A stretch of 22,429 bases of DNA from JBIOUF01 sp044866695 (lineage in GTDB: Bacteria; Actinomycetota; Actinomycetes; Propionibacteriales; Nocardioidaceae): positions 1-22,429 of the forward strand of contig JBIOUF010000028.1 of NCBI GenBank assembly GCA_044866695.1, in the 5' to 3' direction. The position numbers and the translations under genes are program-made. The notes beneath the pieces are model-generated. The model ran no database searches. It saw only the letters and a program-made list of their open reading frames with translations, and was not told the DNA's origin. Shown piece after piece: positions 14,746 to 21,182 of this stretch (its first letter is position 1; each line of letters begins with the position of its first letter).

Positions 14746-14795
14746 GACCGCGAGCCTAGCCGCCGACCCCCCACCGAGCCGGTACCGTCTCCCGG
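14746..14795. promoter_or_regulatory. Divergent leaderless promoters
   Basis: Fifty base pairs separate two divergent GTG starts. TAGGCT on the minus strand (14753-14758) ends 7 nt before the GTG at 14745. TACCGT on the plus strand (14783-14788) ends 7 nt before the GTG at 14796. Neither gene has a Shine-Dalgarno. The symmetric layout supports both start calls. Confidence 0.55.
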
Positions 14796-15152
14796 GTGAC
14801 CGCCGTCCGCCACTGCTCCCGCACCGCGTGCGGCCGGGCGGCGGTGGCGACCCTGACCTACGTGTACGGCGACCAGACCGCCGTCCTGGGACCGCTGGCC
14901 ACCTTCGCCGAACCGCACGCCTACGACCTGTGCGAGCAGCACTCCCAACGGCTCTCGGCCCCCCGCGGCTGGGAGGTGCTCCGCCAGGCGCCCGACCCCG
15001 ACGCCATCGGTCCCACCGGCGACGACCTGCTCGCCCTGGCCGAGGCCGTCCGGGAGGCCGCGCGCCCCCAGCCCGGCCCGCCGTCGGGTCCGGACCGCGG
15101 GCTCGGCCGCCGCGGCCACCTCCGCGTCCTGCAGCCCCTCGACGAGGAGTAG
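14796..15152 (+). CDS. DUF3499 family zinc-ribbon-like protein
   Basis: Function unknown; the family is nearly confined to Actinobacteria and matches mycobacterial Rv3258c in position. The N-terminal CSRTACGRAAVATLTYVYGD has C7 and C12, and YDLCEQHSQRL supplies C46 and H48, so a single metal site of three cysteines and one histidine is likely. SAPRGWEVLRQ ends the conserved core, and a Pro/Arg-rich tail of about 45 residues follows (118 in total). The GTG start is leaderless by the TACCGT spacing. It lies 35 bp upstream of phosphomannomutase on the same strand. Confidence 0.88.
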   Translation: MTAVRHCSRTACGRAAVATLTYVYGDQTAVLGPLATFAEPHAYDLCEQHSQRLSAPRGWEVLRQAPDPDAIGPTGDDLLALAEAVREAARPQPGPPSGPDRGLGRRGHLRVLQPLDEE

Positions 15153-15175
15153 CCGCCCGACGCCCCAGGACTGGT

Positions 15176-15181
15176 TAGGGT
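15176..15181 (+). promoter_or_regulatory. Putative -10 box of the phosphomannomutase operon
   Basis: TAGGGT ends 6 nt before the ATG at 15188, and no Shine-Dalgarno lies in the few bases between. This fits a leaderless transcript for the phosphomannomutase/Trm112/SIS operon, beginning after the DUF3499 stop codon. Confidence 0.5.
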
Positions 15182-15187
15182 GCCGTC

Positions 15188-16573
15188 ATGCCGCCCACCG
15201 ACCCCGCCGTCGTGGACGCGGTGTTCAAGGCCTACGACGTGCGCGGGACCGTGCCCGAGCAGGTCGACGACGAGCTCGCCCACGCGGTGGGCAACGCGTT
15301 CGTCCAGGTGACCGCCGCGGACCAGGTCGTGGTCGGGCACGACATGCGTCCGTCCAGTCCCGGGCTGGCGGCGGCGTTCTCGCGGGGAGCCGCGACGGCC
15401 GGTGCCGACGTCGTCGTGGTCGGCCTGGCCAGCACCGACCTGCTCTACTACGCCTCGGGGCGGCTCGACGCGCCCGGCGCCATGGTGACCGCGAGCCACA
15501 ACCCGGCGCAGTACAACGGGCTGAAGCTCTGTCGCGCGGGCGCGGTCCCGCTGGGCCGCGACACCGGGCTGGCCGACGTCGCGGACCTGGTCCGACGAGG
15601 TGCGACGGCACGCGCGGACCGGCCCGGCACCGTGACCTCGCGCGACCTCCTCCACGACTACGGCCGGCACCTGCGGGGACTCGCCCCGGTCACCGGCCGG
15701 AGGCTGCGCGTGGTGGTGGACGCGGGCAACGGGATGGCCGGGCTCACGGCGCCGGTGGTCCTCGGCCCGCTCGACCTGGAGCTGGTCGGGCTCTACCTGG
15801 AGCTCGATGGGACGTTCCCGCACCACGAGGCCAACCCGATCGACCCGGCCACGCTGCGCGACCTCCGGGCCCGGGTCGTCGAGGTGGGCGCCGACGTGGG
15901 CCTGGCCTTCGACGGCGACGCCGACCGGTGCTTCCTGGTCGACGAGCGCGGCGTGCCGGTGGACCCGAGCGCGCTCACCGCGCTGGTCGCCGCCCGCGAG
16001 CTGGCCCGCAGCCCCGGCGCGACGGTGATCCACAACCTGATCACCAGCCGCGCGGTACCCGAGATCGTGACCGAGCTCGGCGGCCATCCCGTGCGCACCA
16101 GGGTCGGGCACTCCTTCATCAAGGCCACCATGGCCGAGACCGACGCGGTGTTCGGCGGCGAGCACTCCGGGCACTACTACTTCCGGGACTTCTGGCGCGC
16201 CGACTCCGGCATGCTCGCCGCGCTGCACGCGCTCGCCGCGCTGGCCGGGCAGGAGCGTCCGCTGAGCGAGCTGGTCGCGCAGTACCACCGGTACGCCGCC
16301 AGCGGCGAGGTCAACTCGACGGTGGCCGACCCGGCCGCGGTGGTGGCCCGCGTCGAGCGGGTCTACGCCCGCCGGCCGGACGTCGTGGTGGACCATCTCG
16401 ACGGGCTGACGGTGACCCACCCCGACTGGTGCTTCAACGTGCGGCCCTCCAACACCGAGCCGCTGCTCCGGCTGAACGCCGAGGCCGCCGACGAGTCCGC
16501 CATGGCGGCGCTGCGCGACGACGTCCTGACCCTGATCCGCAACCCGGCCACGAGCCCCGAGGAGACCCCGTGA
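15188..16573 (+). CDS. manB: Phosphomannomutase/phosphoglucomutase
   Basis: Interconverts mannose-6- and mannose-1-phosphate (often glucose phosphates too), feeding ManC for GDP-mannose. All four signature sites of the alpha-D-phosphohexomutase family are present: TASHNP with the phosphoserine S103, the metal loop DGDADR (242-247), the sugar-recognition loop GEHSGH (324-329) and the phosphate-binding RPSNTEP (419-425). Early KAYDVRG (14-20) is also typical. Length 461 residues, normal for the family. GEHSG fits a PMM/PGM-type enzyme and not a glucosamine mutase. Its last bases overlap the GTG of the Trm112-like gene. Called pmmA or manB (Rv3257c) in mycobacteria. Confidence 0.94.
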   Translation: MPPTDPAVVDAVFKAYDVRGTVPEQVDDELAHAVGNAFVQVTAADQVVVGHDMRPSSPGLAAAFSRGAATAGADVVVVGLASTDLLYYASGRLDAPGAMVTASHNPAQYNGLKLCRAGAVPLGRDTGLADVADLVRRGATARADRPGTVTSRDLLHDYGRHLRGLAPVTGRRLRVVVDAGNGMAGLTAPVVLGPLDLELVGLYLELDGTFPHHEANPIDPATLRDLRARVVEVGADVGLAFDGDADRCFLVDERGVPVDPSALTALVAARELARSPGATVIHNLITSRAVPEIVTELGGHPVRTRVGHSFIKATMAETDAVFGGEHSGHYYFRDFWRADSGMLAALHALAALAGQERPLSELVAQYHRYAASGEVNSTVADPAAVVARVERVYARRPDVVVDHLDGLTVTHPDWCFNVRPSNTEPLLRLNAEAADESAMAALRDDVLTLIRNPATSPEETP

Positions 16574-16788
16574 ACCTCGACCCCGAGCTGCTCGCCATCG
16601 TCGTCTGCCCCGACTGCCACGGCGCGCTGCGGCCCGACGACGCCGCGCAGACGCTCACCTGTGCCGAGTGCGGCCTGGTCTACCCGGTGGTCGACGACGT
16701 GCCGGTGCTTCTCGTGGAGGAGGCCCGGCGTCCGGGCGAGCCGGCGCGCGAGGACGGGGACGGAGCAGGGGCCGGGGCGGGGGAGTAG
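16570..16788 (+). CDS. Trm112-like zinc-ribbon protein
   Basis: A 72-residue protein with two CxxC knuckles, VCPDC (C13, C16) and CAEC (C31, C34), followed by YPVVDDVPVLLVEEA, the usual Trm112/UPF0434 pattern. In eukaryotes and archaea Trm112 activates methyltransferases; in bacteria the role of these short forms is not settled. An acidic Gly/Ala-rich tail of about 15 residues ends it. The GTG overlaps the phosphomannomutase stop, and the SIS gene starts 4 bp after its stop, so the three are co-translated. The GTG at 16570 keeps the conserved MNLDPELLAIVVCP N-terminus. Confidence 0.88.
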   Translation: MNLDPELLAIVVCPDCHGALRPDDAAQTLTCAECGLVYPVVDDVPVLLVEEARRPGEPAREDGDGAGAGAGE

Positions 16789-16792
16789 CGCC

Positions 16793-17833
16793 GTGGCGGA
16801 GCTGTTCGACGAGTCCCGGCTCGACGACGAGGCGGCGCTCGCCGCCGCCGACCCGCTGCTGCGTCCCCTCGCCGAGGCCGGCGCGCAGGTGCGCCGTGAG
16901 GCGGCCCAGGCGGCGGACGCGATCGCCGCGGCCGTGGCTGCCGCGGCCGGCGACCGGCCCCGCGCCGTCGTCGCTGCGGGCCCGGACTCCAGGCTGCTGA
17001 GGGCGGTGCTGGAGCCGTGGTGCCCGGTCCCGTTCGTGGCCTGGCCGGGCCCCAGCCTGCCCGGATGGGCGGGCAGCCTGGACCTGGTCGTGGTGCTGGC
17101 TCCCGAGGGCGGGGACACCGGCGCGGCGAGCGCCGTCGCCGAGGCGGTCCGACGGGGCTGCCAGGTGGTCGTCGCCTGCCCGCCGCACTCGGTGGTCGCC
17201 GAGCACGCGGCGGGGCGGCACAGCACGGTGCTGCCGGCCGGCTCGGGGGACCAGCTGGCGACGGCCGTGCTCGTGCTGCAGTTCCTGTCCGGCGTCGACC
17301 TCGGCCCCGAGACCGAGCCGGAGGTGGTCGCGGCGGCGCTCGACCAGGTCGCCGTGGAGTGCTCGCCGTACGCCGACCTGGCGACCAACCCGGCGAAGAT
17401 GCTGGCGATCGCGCTCGCCGAGGCGAACCCGCTGTTCTGGGGAGGCACGGTGCTCGCCGCCCGCGCCGCCCGCCGCATCGCCGAGGCGGTGCGCCGGTCC
17501 AGCGGACGCGGCGCGCTGGCCGGTGACGCCGAGCACCTGCTCCCGGTCATCTTGGCGGCCCGGCAGCGCGACGTGTTCGCCGACCCCTTCGCGGACCCGA
17601 CCGCCCCCGAGCCGTCGGAGCTGCGCCCGGCGCTGGTGCTGCTCGACGACGGCTCGGAGGAGCCGACGGTCCGCGAGCAGCGGGGCCGGCTGGTCGTGGC
17701 CGCCGGCGACCGCGGGATCCGCGTGGAGACGCTGGCCTCCGACGCCCCGAACGAGGTGGCCTGCTACGCCTCGCTGATGTCGCAGGGCCGCTACGCGGCG
17801 GCGTACCTGGGGCTGGGCCTCGGCCGGTCCTAG
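16793..17833 (+). CDS. SIS-domain protein related to phosphoglucose/phosphomannose isomerase
   Basis: Positional and sequence counterpart of mycobacterial Rv3256c. An Ala-rich helical N-terminus (about 1-52) leads into an SIS-like fold: AVVAAGPDSRLLRAVLE (58-74), LDLVVVLAPEGGDTGAASAV (97-116) and GCQVVVACPPHSVVAEHAAG (122-141). NPAKMLAIALAEANPLFWG (199-217) matches the helix of bifunctional PGI/PMI enzymes. The catalytic Glu and His motifs expected after it (ENAK, HNE) are not seen; GRGALAGDAEHLLPVILAAR is in that place. It may be a regulatory or structural relative. Length 346. The GTG start has GGGGGAG upstream. No separate manA is present in the window, so mannose-6-phosphate formation could depend on this protein or on an unlinked gene. 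Confidence 0.78.
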   Translation: MAELFDESRLDDEAALAAADPLLRPLAEAGAQVRREAAQAADAIAAAVAAAAGDRPRAVVAAGPDSRLLRAVLEPWCPVPFVAWPGPSLPGWAGSLDLVVVLAPEGGDTGAASAVAEAVRRGCQVVVACPPHSVVAEHAAGRHSTVLPAGSGDQLATAVLVLQFLSGVDLGPETEPEVVAAALDQVAVECSPYADLATNPAKMLAIALAEANPLFWGGTVLAARAARRIAEAVRRSSGRGALAGDAEHLLPVILAARQRDVFADPFADPTAPEPSELRPALVLLDDGSEEPTVREQRGRLVVAAGDRGIRVETLASDAPNEVACYASLMSQGRYAAAYLGLGLGRS

Positions 17834-17845
17834 TGCCCCGGTCAG

Positions 17846-17851
17846 TAGTCT
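17846..17851 (+). promoter_or_regulatory. Putative -10 box of the cation transporter gene
   Basis: TAGTCT ends 7 nt before the ATG at 17859 and follows the SIS gene stop by 12 bp. No Shine-Dalgarno is visible. It suggests that the transporter has its own leaderless transcript. Confidence 0.45.
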
Positions 17852-17858
17852 TCGGCAC

Positions 17859-18833
17859 ATGTCCACCGAGGGCGGCACCCGGGCGGTCGTCGCGGCGCTG
17901 CTGGCCAACACCGGCATCGCGGCCACGAAGTTCCTGGCGTTCGCGCTGACCCGGTCGTCGTCCATGCTCGCCGAGGCGATCCACTCGGTGGCCGACGCCG
18001 GCAACCAGCTGCTGCTCCTGGTCGGCGGTCGGACCTCCCGCCGGACCGCCACCGCCGAGCACCCCTTCGGGTTCGGCAGGGACCGCTACATCTACTCGTT
18101 CCTGGTCGCGATCGTGCTGTTCTCGGTGGGCGGCCTGTTCGCGCTCTACGAGGCCTACCACAAGTGGCACGAGGTGCAGGAGCACCCCGGCGACATGGGC
18201 GACCTGGACGGCCGCTGGTGGTGGGTGCCGATCGTCGTGCTGCTCGCGGCCATCTGCATGGAGTCGTTCTCGCTGCGTACGGCGGTCAAGGAGACCGCCA
18301 AGGTGCGCGGCCGGGCGACGTGGTGGCAGTTCGTGCGCCGGGCCAAGCAGCCCGAGCTGCCCGTGGTGCTGCTCGAGGACGTCGCCGCGCTGACCGGCCT
18401 GATGTTCGCGCTGCTGGGCGTCGGGCTCAGCCTGCTCACCGGGAACCCGGTCTGGGACGTGGTCGGGACCGCCCTGATCGGGCTGCTGCTGGTGACGGTC
18501 GCGGTGATCCTGGCCGTCGAGACCAAGAGCCTGCTGCTCGGCGAGGCCGCCGCCCCGGAGGCGCAGGAGCGGATCGGCGCGGCGCTCACCTCGACCCCGG
18601 GGATCGACCGGGTGATCCACATGAAGACCCTGCACCTGGGTCCCGACGAGCTGCTGGTGGCCGTGAAGGTGAGCATGCCCGACGCCGCCGACCTGCCGAC
18701 GGTGGCCGCGACCATCAACGACGCCGAGCGCGCGGTCCGCGAGGCGGAGCCGATCGCGAGGGTGATCTACATCGAGCCGGACGTCTACGTCGAGGGGCAC
18801 GTGCCGGCGCCGCGACCCGAAACGACCCACTGA
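17859..18833 (+). CDS. Cation diffusion facilitator family transporter
   Basis: A membrane antiporter predicted to export divalent metal ions (Zn, Mn, Fe or similar) in exchange for protons. HSVADAGNQ (H42, D46, N49) in the second membrane segment is the classic metal site, followed by EHPFGFGRDRYIYSF, another family hallmark. A later segment has LLEDVAALTGL where many members have HxxxD, a variant seen in a CDF subgroup. Hydrophobic stretches lie near 9-30, 35-57, 79-98, 122-138, about 170-193 and 198-222; the C-terminal cytoplasmic dimerisation domain (ASTPGIDRV-like, with TLHLGPDELLVAVKV) covers about 240-315. Length 324. The metal cannot be told from sequence. It lies between the SIS gene and ahcY on the same strand, with its own likely promoter. 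Confidence 0.88.
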   Translation: MSTEGGTRAVVAALLANTGIAATKFLAFALTRSSSMLAEAIHSVADAGNQLLLLVGGRTSRRTATAEHPFGFGRDRYIYSFLVAIVLFSVGGLFALYEAYHKWHEVQEHPGDMGDLDGRWWWVPIVVLLAAICMESFSLRTAVKETAKVRGRATWWQFVRRAKQPELPVVLLEDVAALTGLMFALLGVGLSLLTGNPVWDVVGTALIGLLLVTVAVILAVETKSLLLGEAAAPEAQERIGAALTSTPGIDRVIHMKTLHLGPDELLVAVKVSMPDAADLPTVAATINDAERAVREAEPIARVIYIEPDVYVEGHVPAPRPETTH

Positions 18834-18992
18834 GACGAGGCGGCGCAGGTAGGATCGCGACGTCCGCCCTGGGCGGCGCGCGTCGTCGTGCCCCGAGCCC
18901 TCCCGCACCGGACGGCGCACCCGGTACCGGGCGCGCCGCCGAAGGCCCACAGAAGACCCACCCAGGACCATCCGAGGACGAACGAGGAAGAC
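18834..18992 (+). promoter_or_regulatory. Structured leader and promoter region of ahcY
   Basis: TAGGAT at 18850-18855 fits a -10 box and would start a leader of about 130 nt. Two strong hairpins follow. The first covers 18857-18886, with GCGACG pairing to CGTCGT and an inner CCGCCC/GGGCGG. The second covers 18913-18938, with CCCGGTACCGGG at its centre and 12 paired positions broken by one A-C mismatch. A GAGGAAG Shine-Dalgarno (18984-18990) precedes the ATG. The conserved core of known SAH riboswitches was not recognised. The leader may be regulatory, but base composition favours hairpins in this DNA. Confidence 0.45.
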
Positions 18993-20453
18993 ATGGACTT
19001 CAAGGTCACCGATCTGAGCCTGGCCGACTTCGGTCGCATCGAGATCCAGCTCGCCGAGCACGAGATGCCGGGCCTGATGGCGATGCGCGAGCGGTTCGGT
19101 CCGACCAGGCCGCTGGCCGGCGCGCGGGTCGCCGGCTCCCTGCACATGACGGTGCAGACCGCGGTGCTGATCGAGACCCTCGTGGCGCTCGGCGCGGACG
19201 TCCGCTGGGCCTCCTGCAACATCTTCTCCACCCAGGACCACGCCGCGGCCGCGGTCGTCGTCGGTCCCGACGGCAGCCCCGAGGACCCCCGCGGCGTCCC
19301 GGTCTTCGCCTGGAAGGGCGAGACGCTCGAGGAGTACTGGTGGTGCACCCAGCAGATCCTGCGCTGGCCCGACGGGCCGGACGGCGAGAAGCGCAGCGCC
19401 AACATGATCCTCGACGACGGCGGCGACGCCACGCTGCTGGTGCATCTCGGAGTGCAGAGCGAGAAGGAGGGCGTCGCCCCCGACCCCGCCACCGCGACCA
19501 GCGAGGAGCAGCGGGTGGTGTTCGAGGTCCTGACCGCCTCGCTGGCGCAGGACGGCAACCGGTGGACCGCGATCGCGAACGAGGTCCGCGGCGTGACCGA
19601 GGAGACCACCACCGGCGTCCACCGGCTCTACGACATGATGCGCGAGGGCACCCTGCTGTTCCCGGCCATCAACGTCAACGACTCGGTGACCAAGAGCAAG
19701 TTCGACAACAAGTACGGCTGCCGGCACTCCCTGGTCGACGGGCTCAACCGAGCCACGGACCTGCTCATCGGCGGGAAGGTGGCGGTGGTCTGCGGGTACG
19801 GCGACGTGGGCAAGGGCTGCGCGGAGGCGCTGCGGGGCCAGGGCGCCCGCGTCGTGGTCACCGAGATCGACCCGATCTGCGCCCTCCAGGCCGCGATGGA
19901 CGGCTACCAGGTGGCCACCTTGGAGGAGCTGCTCCCGCAGGCCGACATCGTCGTCACCGCGACCGGGAACACCGGTGTGGTGACCGTCGAGCAGATGCGC
20001 CGCATGAAGCCGCAGGCGGTCCTGGCCAACATCGGTCACTTCGACAACGAGCTGGACATGGCCGGGCTGCAGTCCTACCCCGGCGTGGTCCGGCGCACCG
20101 TCAAGCCCCAGGTCGACCTGTGGACGTTCCCCGACGAGGACGGCCGGCCCGGCACGTCGCTGGTCGTGCTGTCGGAGGGCCGGCTGATGAACCTGGGCAA
20201 CGCGACCGGACATCCCTCCTTCGTGATGTCCAACTCCTTCACCAACCAGGTGCTCGCCCAGGTGGAGCTGTTCACCCGGACCGACGAGTACCCGATCGGC
20301 GTGTACGTGCTGCCCAAGCATCTCGACGAGGAGGTCGCCCGGCTGCACCTCGCGGCGCTCGGCGTGTCGCTGACCGAGCTGACCGAGGAGCAGTCGGCGT
20401 ACCTCGGCGTACCGGTCCACGGCCCGTACAAGCCCGACCACTACCGGTACTGA
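18993..20453 (+). CDS. ahcY: S-adenosylhomocysteine hydrolase
   Basis: NAD-dependent enzyme that splits S-adenosylhomocysteine into homocysteine and adenosine, removing the inhibitor of methyltransferases. Seen: AGSLHMTVQTAVLIETLVALGA (catalytic H51 in the family's conserved block), SCNIFSTQDHAAAA, NDSVTKSKFDNKYGCRHS (Lys and Asp of the active site), the NAD loop CGYGDVGKG (G268 on), NIGHFDNE and the C-terminal YKPDHYRY that reaches into the partner's NAD site. Length 486 residues, the longer actinobacterial form with an insertion around GPDGSPEDPRG to WPDGPDGEKRS. The ATG at 18993 gives the family N-terminus. mtrA follows after 39 bp; in mycobacteria tmk lies between the two, and here it does not. 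Confidence 0.97.
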   Translation: MDFKVTDLSLADFGRIEIQLAEHEMPGLMAMRERFGPTRPLAGARVAGSLHMTVQTAVLIETLVALGADVRWASCNIFSTQDHAAAAVVVGPDGSPEDPRGVPVFAWKGETLEEYWWCTQQILRWPDGPDGEKRSANMILDDGGDATLLVHLGVQSEKEGVAPDPATATSEEQRVVFEVLTASLAQDGNRWTAIANEVRGVTEETTTGVHRLYDMMREGTLLFPAINVNDSVTKSKFDNKYGCRHSLVDGLNRATDLLIGGKVAVVCGYGDVGKGCAEALRGQGARVVVTEIDPICALQAAMDGYQVATLEELLPQADIVVTATGNTGVVTVEQMRRMKPQAVLANIGHFDNELDMAGLQSYPGVVRRTVKPQVDLWTFPDEDGRPGTSLVVLSEGRLMNLGNATGHPSFVMSNSFTNQVLAQVELFTRTDEYPIGVYVLPKHLDEEVARLHLAALGVSLTELTEEQSAYLGVPVHGPYKPDHYRY

Positions 20454-20492
20454 CCCCGCCTCCCGGATCACGGTCGGCCGTACGGACCAGCG

Positions 20493-21176
20493 GTGGAGCA
20501 GGGCAGCCGGGGCAAGGTGCTCGTCGTCGACGACGACGCGGCCCTCTCGGAGATGCTCACGATCGTCCTTCGCAGCGAGGGGTTCGACTCCCGCGTCTGC
20601 GCGGACGGCGCGCGCGCCCTCTCAGAGCTGCGCGACTACCGCCCCGACGTGGTCCTCCTCGACCTGATGCTGCCCGGCAAGGACGGCATCGACGTCGCGC
20701 GCGAGATCCGGGCGGAGTCCGGCGTGCCGATCGTGATGCTGACCGCCAAGAGCGACACCGTCGACGTCGTCGTCGGCCTGGAGTCCGGCGCCGACGACTA
20801 CGTCGTCAAGCCGTTCAAGCCCAAGGAGCTGGTGGCCCGGATCCGGGCCAGGCTCCGCCGGTTCGACGAGCCGGGCCCCGAGACCCTGACGATCGGCGAC
20901 CTCACCATCGACGTCGCCGGCCACCAGGTGACCCGCGGCGAGACGGTGATCTCCCTGACCCCGCTCGAGTTCGACCTGCTGGTCTGCCTGGCCCGCAAGC
21001 CCTGGCAGGTGTTCACCCGCGAGGTGCTGCTGGAGCAGGTGTGGGGCTACCGGCACGCCGCCGACACGCGCCTGGTCAACGTCCACGTGCAGCGGCTGCG
21101 CTCGAAGATCGAGCACGACCCCGAGAACCCCCAGATCGTGGTCACTGTCCGCGGCGTCGGCTACAAGGCCGGGTGA
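20493..21176 (+). CDS. mtrA: Two-component response regulator MtrA
   Basis: OmpR-type transcription factor; in relatives it governs cell-wall hydrolases, division and replication genes. Receiver domain at about 7-122: acidic pair D13/D14, phospho-acceptor D57 (VVLLDLMLPG), T84 and K106. Winged-helix domain at about 132-227: LTPLEFDLLVCLARKPWQVF, then EQVWGYRHAADTRLVNVHVQRLRSKIE and VRGVGYKAG. Length 227, as in mycobacteria. The start is GTG at 20493; no Shine-Dalgarno is evident, and a later start would remove the first receiver strand. Just upstream lies CCGTACGG (20478-20485), a perfect 8-bp palindrome within a GGTC/GACC stem. mtrB follows 6 bp downstream. Confidence 0.95.
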   Translation: MEQGSRGKVLVVDDDAALSEMLTIVLRSEGFDSRVCADGARALSELRDYRPDVVLLDLMLPGKDGIDVAREIRAESGVPIVMLTAKSDTVDVVVGLESGADDYVVKPFKPKELVARIRARLRRFDEPGPETLTIGDLTIDVAGHQVTRGETVISLTPLEFDLLVCLARKPWQVFTREVLLEQVWGYRHAADTRLVNVHVQRLRSKIEHDPENPQIVVTVRGVGYKAG

Positions 21177-21182
21177 CGCGGC

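Noticed and set aside
18834..18992. Known SAH riboswitch upstream of ahcY
   Set aside because: The conserved core of the described class was not recognised by eye; only generic hairpins are seen. A covariance-model search would decide.
17547..20471. A 974-codon open frame on the minus strand
   Set aside because: It is antisense to the SIS, CDF and ahcY genes, each of which has full family motifs. Long antisense frames arise from high GC at third positions.
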